Position numbers and translations under genes: made by a program
The notes under the pieces: model-generated
Told to the model about the DNA's origin: nothing
Seen by the model: the letters and a program-made list of their open reading frames with translations, nothing else
Databases searched by the model: none
Assembly (NCBI GenBank): GCA_904063045.1
Contig: CAJFCJ010000010.1
Span: 992,001 to 1,056,000, forward strand
Source: Dimorphilus gyrociliatus
Taxonomy: Eukaryota; Annelida; Polychaeta; Dinophilidae
Length of the DNA stretch: 64,000 nucleotides
Direction of reading: 5' to 3'
Shown here: piece by piece, positions 48,601 to 61,361 of the stretch
How the letters are laid out: the number at the start of each line of letters is the position of its first letter
Numbering within the stretch: the first letter of the stretch is position 1

Positions 48601-51600
48601 TTACATTGAATTGTGTTTCCATTAAAACTAATGAATATCTACATAAAATTTTCATTCAAAACGATGAATTTAAAAAATGATGAGGGCAGTTCCATGTTGA
48701 GTTTTGTTATTTTTTTTACCGTAAAATAATCTATACAAATTCACAATTGTCATTTGCAATGCAAACTGAATATAGCCATTCATCATCCCATAGTAGAATA
48801 ATGTCAACCTGCAGACAAACTCATTGAAAATATTATCTATATACGACTGAAAATATCACTATTTCACCTATAGATTACAGAAATCGGACAATTATTTATA
48901 TAAGCTTTCATTTATTGCTTGGTAAGTTAATAGATTAGCTATAATAACTGTAAGTAAACAGAGACTTTAAGAGAAAAGAGAAGGTGGATTGAGAGGAAAG
49001 AGAATGAGAGTAGAGCAACCAGGGAATATTTCATCGCTAAACACTTTACGTTTTAGTGAAAGGATGTAATTTAATGAACAAAGGATATCTTTTTAGACAA
49101 AATTTAAGATTTTGTATGTATTTATTTATGCCTTTTCTTATCAAAGTCTTTTTGAAGAGCGTGATCTAAATACTAAAGAGATTTCTTTCTTAATTTTGTT
49201 TCTAGTAATATTTTTCCTCTATAAAATCAAGTAAGAAAATGACTAAATACGAAATATGAAACGAATAAGACTGTTAGTTGACAGGATTATCGAAAAAACA
49301 TATTTCATTATTGCCCAGATGGTTGTAAATAAAAGTAATTTGTTTAGTTTATTCTGCAAGTGAGCACTAGCCTTAGTATGGGAACGAAATACTCAGGAAT
49401 TCAAATCATACAGAATCTGAGTATGTCATTTCTTCCGCTACTTTAGCAATCCAGGGTAAAAACTGCGCCAATTAAGAGATTTTCTATTATTAATAAGGCA
49501 AAAAAATTACTATTTTTTAAGCTTAATCACAAAAATTAATCAACTTATTATAATAGAAAAAATAACGAGTTTCCAGCAAAGAAACGATAATCGAAATTTT
49601 TTTCATATGAATTTGCCTAAAAAAAAATCGACGCTCATTAGAGGTGTCTAGACGGATAAACTAGGTTTATTAGGCAAAACTGCAGTCAAACAGGCTAGTT
49701 TGCTTAGGAACCAAAATTCTCTAGATGAAATGAATCTCCTTTCCATTGTAACACTTTTTTCGTTCTATTTTTATCCTTTATTAAAATAGATACTCATCAA
49801 AAAAGTCTTTTCTTTCTGCCTTTTTTATTAAATTCTCCCGATTAATTTTATTGTTTACTCATACTACTTTCCTCTATAATGGAAGCGGTAAAGACTTTGA
49901 TCTTAACTTAATCTATTTAAGTACCCGCTTCAACTTTTCCCCCCTCTCTCTCTCTCTCTCGCTTTTCCTTGTTCTTTTACTCCTTTGGTTCTCACCTTCC
50001 ATAGATGTAACTATTGTTGCTTCTTTATATGCTCATTTCTCATTTAGTCTTTTTCTTTTCATAGTTATAGCTGCTTCAACTTTTATCATCCTTTTTCCAA
50101 TAGTTAACATGAAAATTCCAACGTAGAAAAAGGCTTAAAAATTTAGACGAGAATCTAATTCCCCGGCGATAAAGCAAGTTATTTCAGTTAAGTAAAAAGC
50201 TAGTCATACGTCAATGGTCAGGTACTTACTTAATTGATGCCGATGTTACTTTCATGGAACATACTTTAACCTATAGTAGTCTACATTACAGATGTAAAAT
50301 TATTATTTGGTATTAAATCAATAAATTTGAAACACGTTAGCTAGTTTATAGCTTTCATTTCCAACCTAAAATCAAGTTTTAAACACTAAAAGAAACGAAC
50401 AAAAGGTCAACTTTTCATTGCATCCGTTTAGAAGCGCATTATTGGATATTGCATTAGTACTGTTTACAAAATTTATAAACAAACTTGTTTAATACAAGCA
50501 TTAGCAATTATGGCCGTCAACTATCCGCTCTAACGTAAGAAAACCCTTTTAACTAAAACTATAATTTTTTTTGTCATCTTATGTCTTCTATTTGTATGGT
50601 TGATAGCAATTTATTATACAACAAAAAAAAGGCCTTATTACTTACGGTCACAGTTTATTTACTCAGCTTATACCGGAAAGAATTCCGTTAACCAATTAAC
50701 TCAATAAGTATTCTACTTCGATGAATTAGAAAATAAAACCAATTGTTCCTAATTTATACAATAAGTTATTCTTAATCGGTTATATATTTTTACTCTACTT
50801 CTTTTTTCTCTTTGTTTTATAGAGGTTTCCTTTTCTTTCCATCTATTTAATGAATTTCTTAAATAATCTTCAAGTTTGATAAATGTAACATTGTCCCATA
50901 GAATTACATTTGAATAGATATTATTTTTATGTACATTAAGTATAAAGCGTCTACTTTCTTCAGTTTTTAAAAGTCAAAACAATTGTCAAAAATTTAGATA
51001 GTACATTTATTAGATATAAAAATATATTTGTTTATGCGCCTATTTAGATAAGAGTAGAGGGGCAAAATGACAAAAGCACTCTGTCCTACTCTTCATTTCC
51101 TTTTTTCTGCGAAATACCAACCATATTGATTTAGAAGAAGGGCAAAGTTCCCTTCTCTTATATACTATATATAATTTAGCCAACCCATAGATATAGCGTA
51201 GTATATAAAAAGCTGCAGTATGAAAATATAACAAACAATATCTTGATACTATATTTGTATACAAATATAAATTTATTACTGACAATTTACAGCAGAATAT
51301 TATTAATTTACAGTTTTGCTGAATAATTATCGAAGGTTGCATAAATTAATATTTAATTCATTGATTTTTTATGACAATTTACAAAAATAAAACCCATAAA
51401 TTGTATAGGAAATGATATGTAATGTATATATATCCAGAATATAAACAGTATACTGTATATACAATAATATATATTATTGTCTTTATCAGTTTCATTCACA
51501 ATTACTATACAGAGTTATCTAGTTACTTTGTTAATATCCATGCGTTCTTAATTGCAACTTGCATCAGAAATTTGTCAAGGGAATGAATGATTATGTATTA

Positions 51601-52348
51601 ATTTTCAAGGGAATAAAAATTGTCATTATTCCTGCTTTCTTAGAGTGCTTTTGGAAAATAAAAAAGAATGAAAACATTAGTCATTTATATAAAAAAAAAG
51701 AGAGGAAAACATTAGAAGAGTTTTATTACTAGCAAAGACATTTTATATAACTGAGGGTCACTGTTTATATATAATATAAATAGGCTACGATCGTCGTATT
51801 TCTTTTCCTCCTGCATTGCTTTTTAGTTTATTAGAGTCATTGTTGATTTATATCTTCTCATTTTTCCGTTATGTATTTGCAGATCAGAACCGCCACCTCC
51901 TTATGATCCGGTCTGGTTACAGCAATATAGAAATCGTGGATTATTGCAGTCTTACTCGAGAATGCATAATCAGAGACAAGCAACATTCATTCGCCGTCAT
52001 CCGGCTTATTATTCGACATTAGCGGCCGGAGGCGTCCCAAAGCGTCAGTTTACCATTCCGGAAACTTCTACATCAATGACCTACAATGCAAATCCAGTTA
52101 TACCCTATCCAGCAAACCTACCACCAGGATTGAATGTTCTCTATCCCGGTAAAAGGTTTAAAGGAAGATCTGTAGACGTTCCTGATGCCCGCACGAGTCA
52201 AAATATTTTAGAATCACTAACACCACCAACTCGCCATAGGTACAATCGAAAGGATTATTATGAACAGAATTATAATAGCAAGTCAAAGAGGTTTACCAAT
52301 GAACCTAAAGAATTTTATTTATTCCCTCCCAATTATTCCATAAGATGA
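45611..52348 (+). CDS. Putative two-pass membrane protein with a PPPPY motif
   Basis: I propose exons 45611-45839, 50005-50122 and 51883-52348. Phases match (1 then 2) and the sum is 813 nt, 271 codons. Exon 1 has a basic head and a membrane span (YCFWICHVFISATSIISGIG), ending at GTAAGA. Exon 2 follows a very strong pyrimidine tract and codes a second span (FSFSLFLFIVIAAS), but its donor GTAGAA is weak. Exon 3 begins SEPPPPYDPVW, then a basic, Tyr- and Pro-rich tail. PPxY binds WW domains of NEDD4-type ligases in known proteins. I do not recognise the family. An alternative start is ATG 42500 (exon 42500-42516) spliced to 45646, which also keeps the frame. An open segment at 48064-48239 does not fit these phases. 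Confidence 0.42.
47049..47077. repeat. (AT)n microsatellite
   Basis: A run of about 28 nt of alternating AT is preceded directly by a TATACAGTATATA palindrome. Similar shorter AT runs lie near 36166, 44835 and 57426. Confidence 0.9.
49944..49960 (+). repeat. (CT)n microsatellite just upstream of exon 2 of the PPPPY gene
   Basis: This pure CT run is part of a pyrimidine tract of about 65 nt that ends at the proposed acceptor CCATAG (50004). Confidence 0.9.
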
Positions 52349-53099
52349 ACTGAAAACATTTTAATCAATTCTCAACCACACCCACTTTCTACAGTGATAT
52401 ATTTCGAACGTTGATTGAATTAAATCCTTTTCTCTCGCAATCTCTTATTTACTTTCTCTCACTCTTTTTTCCTCTCATTTTCTCTCTCTCTCTTTCTTTC
52501 TTTCTCTATCTCTATCTCTGCCTCTTTGATTTGCTCTTTTTTCAGTTTCTCTTAAATTTTGTTTTTAATTATAAACGCTCTCTTTTTAAAACTTCATAAA
52601 AAGTATTCAAAAAAATTTAACCCAACTGCAAAACTATTGACGTTTATCGACGCCGAATATTTTAGGCTGATGAATTTTGTAATAACTTTTACCAGTTTGT
52701 AATTTTAGCTAAAATCTCTCAGGGAAAGACGATCGTAGCATAAGGGAAATATTGTTAATGGTGAGGGAGGAAAGTAACAAAAGTAGACCTAAATACCGTT
52801 GCTAAGCTGAATGCTTTATTTATTTTAAAAATGGAAATAATGGATAGGTATTTGACATCTATAATACCTTGCTAATGAATTATAAATAGAAAAATTATGA
52901 GATTTAAAAAAAAATGATTTATCGACTAGAATTTCGTCGGTGCAAGTATTTCGTGGATGGCGTGATAAAAAAAATTAATACCACGAAATAACACATCTAA
53001 GTAGGGCTGTGAAGTACAGAATAACAAGGAAAAACGCTTTCCTTGCCTCAATAAAAACAATTCATATAAGTATCCTTTCGATTGTGGCTTAGACCTCAA
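52349..53099. other. Intergenic region before TMEM151-like gene 2
   Basis: This stretch is AT-rich with a CT-rich patch at about 52440-52520. It presumably holds the 3' UTR of the PPPPY gene and the promoter of the next gene. No ORF or RNA is recognised. Confidence 0.5.
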
Positions 53100-56000
53100 A
53101 TGAGCGCTTTGCAAGAAGAATTTATGCGAGAATATCTATTACAAGACAGAGTTTTACCCGGAAATCAAATGCTAATTCCCAGTATTCCTAGTGCTTCTAG
53201 TTCTACTGAAAATATGACAACTATCACTCAAGATTCAATTGCCACTACACCGGCTACATCGGCTAAATGGTCTTCTCATTTAAAACGGAAGCTATCGTGG
53301 AGAAAAACCCCCTCAACTAGCATTGATGATGAGTATTGGAGTGAGGATATGTTACCTCCGAGTTACGCTAATATGACTAAAGCTAATAGGGATAATCAGT
53401 CTTGGGTAGATCTTATGGTACCACCTAGCTACCAAACCAAACCTTCTTCCATTCCAGCTAAAGATTTAAGCGTCGATTTGCTAAATATAGGCCAGCGAAG
53501 AATTAGGAGGCAAGAAACGCCCATACATACGTCTTTCTTACTGGTAATTATTTCAAGCTTATACATATGCTATAGTTTCTGTCTCTCTCTGTCTTTCTCT
53601 CTCTCTCTTCCATTCTCCCGTTTCACTCACCTCTTCTTTATGATATATATATATATAGACATAATTATCAAACAAATAAACAAACTAATACAGAAATTAT
53701 AGTGATATTTAACCTCCTAATAGCAAATGTTTGGTGGACAATGTCTTTATAATAGCAAGAAAGTAATTTTGCTTTAATCAGGTTTTTTCCCATTAGTCAT
53801 TGAGATTTTACAGAGTATCGAGGCAAGGAAAAGAGGATAGAGAGTTTTTATTCGATCCTATATTCTATTATTATAAGCTATTTTGTCTTAATAAATTAAA
53901 ACTTGGTTATTAAGCTTTATATTAGAAGGGAAATAAGATGAGAACTTTGTCATTATTTGGATAATTTTATCTATTCTTTCTCGGTATTTACAAAAATATC
54001 TCAAAACCTTCAGTTGTTTCTTTTTCTCCAGAAAGAAGATCAAGATATTGAAGAAGATGAACATTCTTCTCGTGTATCATGTACAGGTTCTTTCTGCAAA
54101 GTATGCATGTCAGCATTCGCCCACATAACGGCCTTAATTTGCATAATTTTGGTGATACATTTCTCAATATGCTACTACAAGTCTCTGGCTCCTAAGGAAT
54201 TACCAACAGGGACAAAAAATGGCCTCCTCATTACAAACTTAAAAGAAACTTCTTCTTATAAAACTGCCCTGATAGCTTGCGCCTGCATTCTGGCGATTGC
54301 ATACATATTAATATTCATAGAAGCTCACACCAGCCAATCTAGGGCTTATATTCACAATTATAGAACGAAGGAAGAAGCTTTGGTCTATATCGAGGTCATG
54401 AAGAAGACAAATCCGACAATTAAATGGCATGTGGAGTGCTTCGATTTAACTAACACTGAGGATAGTTATAGCGTTGTACATGTTGTAAGACATTCTCAAT
54501 CTGAGGTTTATCAACATAGAGGCTGTAAGGATATTTCTTCAGATCCGCCAATTTTTGCCAAAGGAACAATCTGCAGGGTAAGACTCTTTATCTTTTTTCT
54601 TCTTCCTAGGCGTCAAATGCGGTCAAAATGCCTTTTAGCCTCGCCTTCCGTTTTGTCACAAAATTGCTTTATTAGTGCTTTACGACCTGTCACGTAACAT
54701 ATTTTTCTGGCGGAAAGAAGAGAAAACCTGTTAGAAAACTATGATAAGCAGTTTAAATGTAGAGAAATTATCAAACAAATGAATTATCATTGAACAAGTA
54801 TGCTTGTACGTTTTTGTTCTTGTTCTGTAACGTTTTGGCATTTAGGTATTTTTTTCATATTCTTTTTGAGCCTGTAGTTTAAAAGATTATAGAAAATTAC
54901 TCCATTTAGAATTACTAGAGGGAACGAGGGAGAAAAGAATATTATAAAAAAATCAATTGCTCTTAAAATGGATGTTAAACTGCTAAAGTACAATTTTTTA
55001 TTCTTGAATGACGGAATACGGGCAAAACACAACGCAGCTTCCCATATGAACTCCTCAAATAGAAAGAAGCCTTTGTAATTTATGGTATAAAATCGAAACT
55101 TAAAGGTAAAAGAAGGAAAACTGTTCTTCTCTTTTTAAAGAAAAGCTTTTAGAAAGCAAAGCGCTTCCAGATTGGTTAGTCTAAAAATTCCAGCTATTGA
55201 TTGAACATACATGTATGACACATTGAAAAACTATATATGGTATATTAACTTGTTCATTTTAATAAATAATTACTATCTCTCTAAGTTCAGTAGCATGAAA
55301 TACAGCTCAAAGAAAGATATTGATGGTAAAATGAAAGACAAGCCAGTATCTATTATTGATTATTCGCCATTCATTCAACTAGGTTGTACTGTACTTTGTT
55401 ACTTTTATATAAACTGTACTGTGAACCTTTTCGGTGCAGATTTTAACATAGTCTGTTATAATAGGTAATAATTTCTTTTCAATAATCTTAAATGCAACCA
55501 ATTGTTAACGAGAAAAGGAGCCTTGATTGTATAATTAGAGATGGATGCATAGACAAAAAACACAAAGAATAAAGAAAAACGAGAGTAAAGCATTCGAAAA
55601 AGGGAGAAAAGCAGAAAACGAGAGAGAGAGAGAGAGAGAGAGAGAGGGACAGAGACAGAAATAGATATATACATATATATTAGTATATATAAATATAGAG
55701 CAAAAGAGAGAGAGAGAGAGAGAAGAGGGAAGAGATAGCAGAAAAAGAGAAAGACTGAGTGACTGAGTGAGTGACTGAGAGGTAGCAAAAGAAGGTGGAG
55801 GTGGAAAGAAATTATTGTAAATATAATAAATTTAATAATACATGTAAAAATAATTTTTCACTACTGTCATATTTTATTATACATTTATTAAGACATGAAG
55901 TAATTAAGTTTAGAATACTGTTTGGATTAAATATGGCCAACGTGTATTACCTTTTTTGTCAATTAATATTATATACTATATCTAAAGAGATTGTAAAATC

Positions 56001-57050
56001 TCTTAATGATTTTTTTCACTTGCTCATTATTTATTTCATATATGGAAATAATTGTTGTTAAGCCCATTGACAATTTTATAAATGTATTTTATTCTCCTCC
56101 ACTCTTTCTCTTTTTCTCTCTCTCTCTCTATCTCTCTCTCTTTCTCACTCCCTTTTTTTCTATTCTCTCATATTTCACCCTTTCGTTCTCATAATTGAAA
56201 ATTATAAAAAAATATGATCAATCAATAATATTATACCCTTCTGTGATATAAATATATTCACTTTTCTCGTGAAGCGCCATCTATTGTTTTACATGCGTAC
56301 TGTTTGTTGGATATGCAAATATTATGATTAAGGGATTATTATTTACCGTTAATTTTATCAGATCAAGCAATTTTACTAATTTTCTTAATTGTTCTGGTTT
56401 TGTTTTGTTTATATTTATTTTTATAGTGCTAATTTTTTCATCAGGTAAATTTCTCCAAAGTTTTTTCACTGGGTTCAAGTAGAAATGTTGCATCAAATGA
56501 CTATATGAATAGTAAGATGGAATTCTTCGAACGTAATCGCCAGAAGGCAGCAAATATCGACTTTAAAGAGGTAAACATACGTTATGCTTTGATAGATAAA
56601 TAGACCAGTTGAAAGATCGGCTTAAGATAAGCCTTTGATATATGAAAAACTTTTAGCCTAAAATTACTTATATACAAAGAACTCGTTATATAACCGTTTA
56701 TTTATATTTTAGTACAATATTTTAGCAAATTACAAACTTTCATAGTCTTTTTATTCATTGATAAGGAGAATAGATTAGTTTTTAGTGCATTTCAGTAATT
56801 CATCATTTGCATTTGTCAATGATAAATGATCTAAAGAATGTAACTGATTTTTCTTATTTATTAACAGGATGTTCTTTTGGAAGGTTTTGTGGAAAGAATG
56901 TTGGTTGATGGCAGAGAAGGTGGAAATATATCTTTCTTAAGCGAATGGTTCTTTTGGTTAACTACTTCTCTATTAATTGGACCATTTTATCGGTTATGGT
57001 TATCCAAAACAACTGAAAGAAAGAATTATTCTTTAAAAAAACTGCTTTAA
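53100..57050 (+). CDS. TMEM151-like two-pass membrane protein, gene 2
   Basis: Exons 53100-53543, 54032-54577, 56445-56570 and 56868-57050 join in phase 0 to give 433 codons (432 aa). Exon 1 is a Ser/Thr/Pro-rich head with two PPSY motifs (LPPSYANM and VPPSYQTK). Exon 2 has two membrane spans (ITALICIILVIHFSICYY and IACACILAIAYILIFIEA), then SQSRAYIHNYR, PTIKWHVECFD and a long loop. These match gene 1 (SRTRAFVRNYI, PPICSWDVICYD) at the same positions. Exon 3 (VNFSKVFSLG ... NIDFKE) and exon 4 (VDGREGG, then FFWLTTSLLIGPFYRLW) match gene 1 exons 2 and 3 and the TMEM151 pattern. Intron positions relative to the shared parts are the same in both genes, so they are ancient or local duplicates. 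The ATG at 53100 is the first in frame after a stop at 53067. Confidence 0.74.
53578..53608 (+). repeat. CT-rich microsatellite in intron 1 of TMEM151-like gene 2
   Basis: An imperfect CTCTCT/TCTCTC run lies about 35 nt after the donor at 53544. Confidence 0.8.
55619..55722 (+). repeat. (GA)n microsatellites in intron 2 of TMEM151-like gene 2
   Basis: Two GA runs (about 55619-55647 and 55705-55722) flank an AT-rich stretch. They are followed by an imperfect GACTGAGT repeat at about 55753-55780. The complementary CT run lies at 56115-56150 in the same intron. Confidence 0.85.
56115..56150 (+). repeat. (CT)n microsatellite in intron 2 of TMEM151-like gene 2
   Basis: CT runs broken by TA and TT lie about 470 nt downstream of the GA runs, with complementary sequence. 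Confidence 0.85.
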
Positions 57051-57560
57051 ATCTTACACTTTGTTTGTATGAAGTTTAATATAGCTAATGCACTTAAAGT
57101 AATTAGCATATATCATAAAATATTATACTATTATCATGTTTGTTTTGACAAACTATTTGAAATTGCAGAATATTTTTTTAAAATAAACTTTTAACTACTT
57201 TTTCTCATATAAATAATCATTAATTAAAGTAAAAAGAAAATTAAAATCAAGGTCAATATCAGCTAAAATGGAATTGATAATACTTCTTATGAAGAGATAT
57301 ATGTATATATAGAAATTTTAGATATGCAACATATATTACGCAGTAGCTGTTCTAAAATTACATGGCCTGTATAATATCTAGCAGAGAAGAGAAGAGCAAG
57401 TTATAAGTAGGCCTGGGAAAATTTGGATATATATATATATATATATAGTATATATAGGTTTACTACTAAGTTAACAGTCAGTTTTTGAGAGTCGAATACG
57501 ATTTTAATACGAATCATATTAAAATCACAAGAAAGCATTTGTAGTGGTGCATGTAAACAT
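57051..57560. other. Intergenic region between TMEM151-like gene 2 and the SOCS-box gene
   Basis: This is 510 bp of AT-rich DNA with an (AT)n run at about 57427-57447. No ORF is seen. It should contain the promoter of the SOCS-box gene. Confidence 0.5.
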
Positions 57561-59111
57561 ATGGCAAACAGCGCAATTATGACGGAAGACTACAGGAATA
57601 CTCTAAAGAAGCTATTAAACTCCCTTGAAGAATTAAATCTGGACGAAGAGCTGCAACACTTCGATGACTTTGTTCTCTACTCATTATTACTTCAATACTC
57701 ATTGAATGGAGATTTCCGATCATTTAAAATTTGTGAAAAAGAATTGTGGCAATGTTACACGCTACCCAAGTTTAGCGATATGAGTGATTTATTATCAGAC
57801 GTCCTTGACCTTCCAACTATAACCCTGCAAGATACGCTAAAGTTGATTTCATGGAAGAGGTACGAAGATTATTTGCTACCACCATTAATTTTAGCAATAA
57901 TACAAGATCATCAAAAGTTTGTTGAAGATTTCTTAGAAACTTACGAAATTGTAAAAATTGAAGGTTACCAAATAGTTTTGCAAAGGTTAATCGAAGTTGC
58001 ATCAAAAATGGGTCATGATTATTTAATAACAATCTTTCTAAAGCATAGGATATTTCCAAAATCAAAAATAATAGCGAAAATGATTTGTAACAAAGACGAA
58101 TTGGAAAAGGAAGAAATTAGCTCTTTAAAGTCTTTATTAACTAACGGAAATGGACTAAGTTATTCAAATTTCTTTAAAGATTGTATTGAATTTGATATAA
58201 ATGAAAAGTTATTAAAACAATTATACGACTTTGCTAAAGAATATAAACTTTGTGACCCAAAAACACTATGTTTATTATTAATAAAAAATTACGCTTGGGG
58301 TAAACTTTCAACTTATCAAAAAAATCAAAATTTTATCTGCCTTAAAGAAATTGAACACTGTTTGAGAGGGAGGACGAAACCAGCGTCAAATTTCTACTTG
58401 CCTTGTAATCAACTACCTAATCAAACATTATTGCAAATAAAAGATTTGGCTTATTTCTACAATCATAGAGACGCTTTTTATTACATACTCACTCGCTATC
58501 CTGATTTATTTAAAAATGGTGTTTTTTGTTTCCTATTCTCTAGGATGCTTAGCATTCTATATAAAAATCACTCAACAGCTAACAATTTAGGAGTAATTGT
58601 TTACTGTATTGAAAATTATAGTCATTTATTTAATAATTGCATGAGGACCAAACACAGCTGGGCAGAGCATCTTCGAAATAGGGAAGCTTTCAGCGCAAAA
58701 ACTTCATGGTTTAGGCAATTTTTAGCGCTCTCTCTTCGTTTTGGACTGATACTATTTAATTGGAATGAATGTATCGAATTTGCTGTTAATGAGATGAAAA
58801 ATACTGGTAATTCTGTGATATTCCACATGCTTCGGCTTACATTTGGTCTTATTAATGGCGAATTGGAGAAGGATCTACCAATTTTGAGTTTACAACAAAT
58901 GGCAAGAATCTCTATAAGATCAGTGCTTGAATTACCTATGCTAAAAAGTATTAATTATTTTAAGCAGAAGAGAATTTTACCTCATAGGATAATTGGATAT
59001 TTAATGCTCCCTGAACTTGATGAATTAATTGGATCTCCCTTGAAATTAACTATTGATCATATTGATGGACCTATCATTCGCCAGTATTATGTTAGATCTT
59101 GCTTTTACTAA
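57561..59111 (+). CDS. Intronless SOCS-box protein, probably ASB-like
   Basis: This is a single open frame of 517 codons (516 aa). The last about 60 residues read LPILSLQQMARISIRS, then a hydrophobic spacer, then ILPHRIIGYLMLPEL. This fits the SOCS box: P-x-S-L-x-x-(L/M)-x-R-x-x-(I/V)-R, then L-P-x-x-(L/I)-x-x-Y-L. In known proteins this box binds Elongin B/C and Cullin 5 to form a ubiquitin ligase. The upstream about 440 residues are Leu-rich and helical. Paired-helix patterns suggest degenerate ankyrin repeats, but I cannot define repeat borders. I chose the first ATG (57561); a second lies at residue 7. Its lack of introns contrasts with all other genes here and could mean a retrocopy or simple intron loss. 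Target proteins cannot be guessed. Confidence 0.65.
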   Translation: MANSAIMTEDYRNTLKKLLNSLEELNLDEELQHFDDFVLYSLLLQYSLNGDFRSFKICEKELWQCYTLPKFSDMSDLLSDVLDLPTITLQDTLKLISWKRYEDYLLPPLILAIIQDHQKFVEDFLETYEIVKIEGYQIVLQRLIEVASKMGHDYLITIFLKHRIFPKSKIIAKMICNKDELEKEEISSLKSLLTNGNGLSYSNFFKDCIEFDINEKLLKQLYDFAKEYKLCDPKTLCLLLIKNYAWGKLSTYQKNQNFICLKEIEHCLRGRTKPASNFYLPCNQLPNQTLLQIKDLAYFYNHRDAFYYILTRYPDLFKNGVFCFLFSRMLSILYKNHSTANNLGVIVYCIENYSHLFNNCMRTKHSWAEHLRNREAFSAKTSWFRQFLALSLRFGLILFNWNECIEFAVNEMKNTGNSVIFHMLRLTFGLINGELEKDLPILSLQQMARISIRSVLELPMLKSINYFKQKRILPHRIIGYLMLPELDELIGSPLKLTIDHIDGPIIRQYYVRSCFY

Positions 59112-61361
59112 AATTTCAAATTAGGGAAGGAAACAAACTGTTCAATTTATTGTTTTGATTCATTTTGTATAATCTATATGATATATTACATGCTGTTTTT
59201 ATATAATATTATGAATTTATAGTTCAAGAATTCGTCTCTTTTATTTTTTTTATCAACAGTTATCGTTAAACTTTAAGACTTTATATAGAAAAAAAAAAGA
59301 AACCGTCAAAGGTCATAAAAAGCAAAAAAAAATTGAAAATTTTTTGTCCTTATCAATTCTTATCAAAATAATAAGAGAAAAATACATTTCTAAGAATAAC
59401 AAGTATCTTTTTTGACCTTGATAAATGTCTCAAATAATAAAACTGCACTTTTGAATGGAAATACATGAAGAAAACTAAGGAAAGATTAGATTTTATTGAA
59501 TACTAATATTTTACCTTTTCCAAATATACAATAGTATTGAAAGAATTACTTCAGCAGAGCAATTAAGAAATAGAAATGCTATAGTATTTCTATACAATAC
59601 CAAAACTATAGAAAAGAGCAGAAGGAATACAGCCACTAGGTAAATATAGGATTTACTGATAAAAGAGGGAAGAAAAAACATACACGAGAACATTATAAAA
59701 TTACATTTGCACAAAATTTTCAATACATTTATTAACGATTTTTCAATATTTATTATAAAAATAAAAATTTAGCAGAGTAGAGGTGAAATATCTTCTTCTT
59801 TGTCAGCATCATCTTCCTCTTACAACAATAGTATTAATATCAATGAATATTATCTTTTCAAAACAAACTCAAAGAATATCAAATTTCATTTAATCTGGCA
59901 AGTAAATAATCATAATAATTTAACCAGATTTTGAAAATATAATTATGATAATAAAATAAGCTAAGTAAAATATGAATTCTTGATTTTTTGTTAAATTGAA
60001 TAGTTTTCTTCACGCTTTAAACACTATTTCATTATCTTCTTACCTAAGTTGTAGTAAGAAGAGAACAGGTTTTCAACCATTCAACTGAACAATAGTACAA
60101 AAACTGGATTTTCTATAAATATTTTCCATTCGAGATTTATTTCTAGTGTAGAATATTCTGTTCAGTTTTCTTTTACTACCCACAATAAACAAGAACATAT
60201 TTAGGCCATTCTTTATAACTAAAAAATAAAATAGTTCACAGACATATAACATACATTGTTAAGCTTTTAGGTATTTGAAAATTGTTTTTTTTGTGGGTTG
60301 CGATTACTGAATAAGCTTTTGTTTTAAAAATAATAGATGTCGCTCTTCTCATTCGCATTAAATGATTGGAGTGGTATCAGTTGAAGAATAATAAGAAAAG
60401 TTTTCATAAAGTATAAAATTTACAAGCTTTATTGTAATAGATCTATTTCATACACATAAAATTCTGAAAGGTTCCCACTATAACAAAATATTTAGTTAGT
60501 TTCCTTAAAACTATATAACTTTAATATTTAAGTGAATGTATTTGTACAATGTCCATTTCCAATGAAAAATAGATTTAAAGGAAAAAATAAGAAAGATACA
60601 GATGTCAATTATCATTGATTGCTTGATAAATTGATCAATGTTATGTAGAAATTTCCTTTCAAAATTTATCTAAGAATATACAATTTACAAATTTTACATT
60701 TTACTAACACAAATTAAACATTGTTTCTATCATTGTATTAAATTTGAATTTAATATTTTTATCATAATTTTTATGAATATCTTCTCACCTGCACTCCTAT
60801 TTTAATTGAGTGACGTGTAATTACTTTACTTAAAATTCTTATTTCCGCTTTCCTTTTGTGTTTTATCGATCGGATAATGCATATTAATGAGTTTTTTATA
60901 AATATTTTCTGCGTTATTTTACATATTTCCCTGACCAATATCAATACGCAGCAGGTTAGTATGCGCTATACGTTTTGTTCATTTTCTTGTAATATTTTCA
61001 TGTTTTAGAGCAGTTTTTTTTCGTAATTGTTCTAATATACTTTCACTGACGGTATTTCTCTCATGTATTACATAACTCACTTTCAACCGACACCTATCGG
61101 GCACTTTTAATGAGTAATCGGACATATTTTTATTAGAATGCTTTTATTTCTTTTAAAATACGTTTAATTTAATTAAATATATTGAAAATAGTATAAATAA
61201 TTATTAATATATGTATTTAAATAATAATATAGATGAAATTTGTATTATTTTACGTGAATTTAACGGTTTAAAATGTTATAGTTTTATGCATACGTAGCAG
61301 TAGGGTTTTAAAGAACTCGTTGAATTTTCGCACATTTTCTCACAGCGACGAAGTGTCAAAC
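59112..61361. other. Intergenic region upstream of the U2 gene
   Basis: These 2.25 kb of AT-rich DNA hold no convincing ORF on either strand. Poly-A runs occur at about 59288-59335. The last 60-70 bp before 61362 should contain the snRNA promoter elements, but I cannot name a PSE by eye. Confidence 0.5.

Noticed and set aside
55211-55468. 85-codon ORF in intron 2 of TMEM151-like gene 2
   Set aside because: AT-rich chance frame, unlike any exon of the paralogue.
55456-55788. Minus-strand ORF rich in Ser, Leu and Phe
   Set aside because: It is the antisense translation of the GA microsatellites.
60940-61110. Possible second snRNA beside U2 (CCGACACCTATCGG hairpin)
   Set aside because: No match to U1, U4, U5, U6, U11 or U12 that I can recognise, and no Sm site in the right place.
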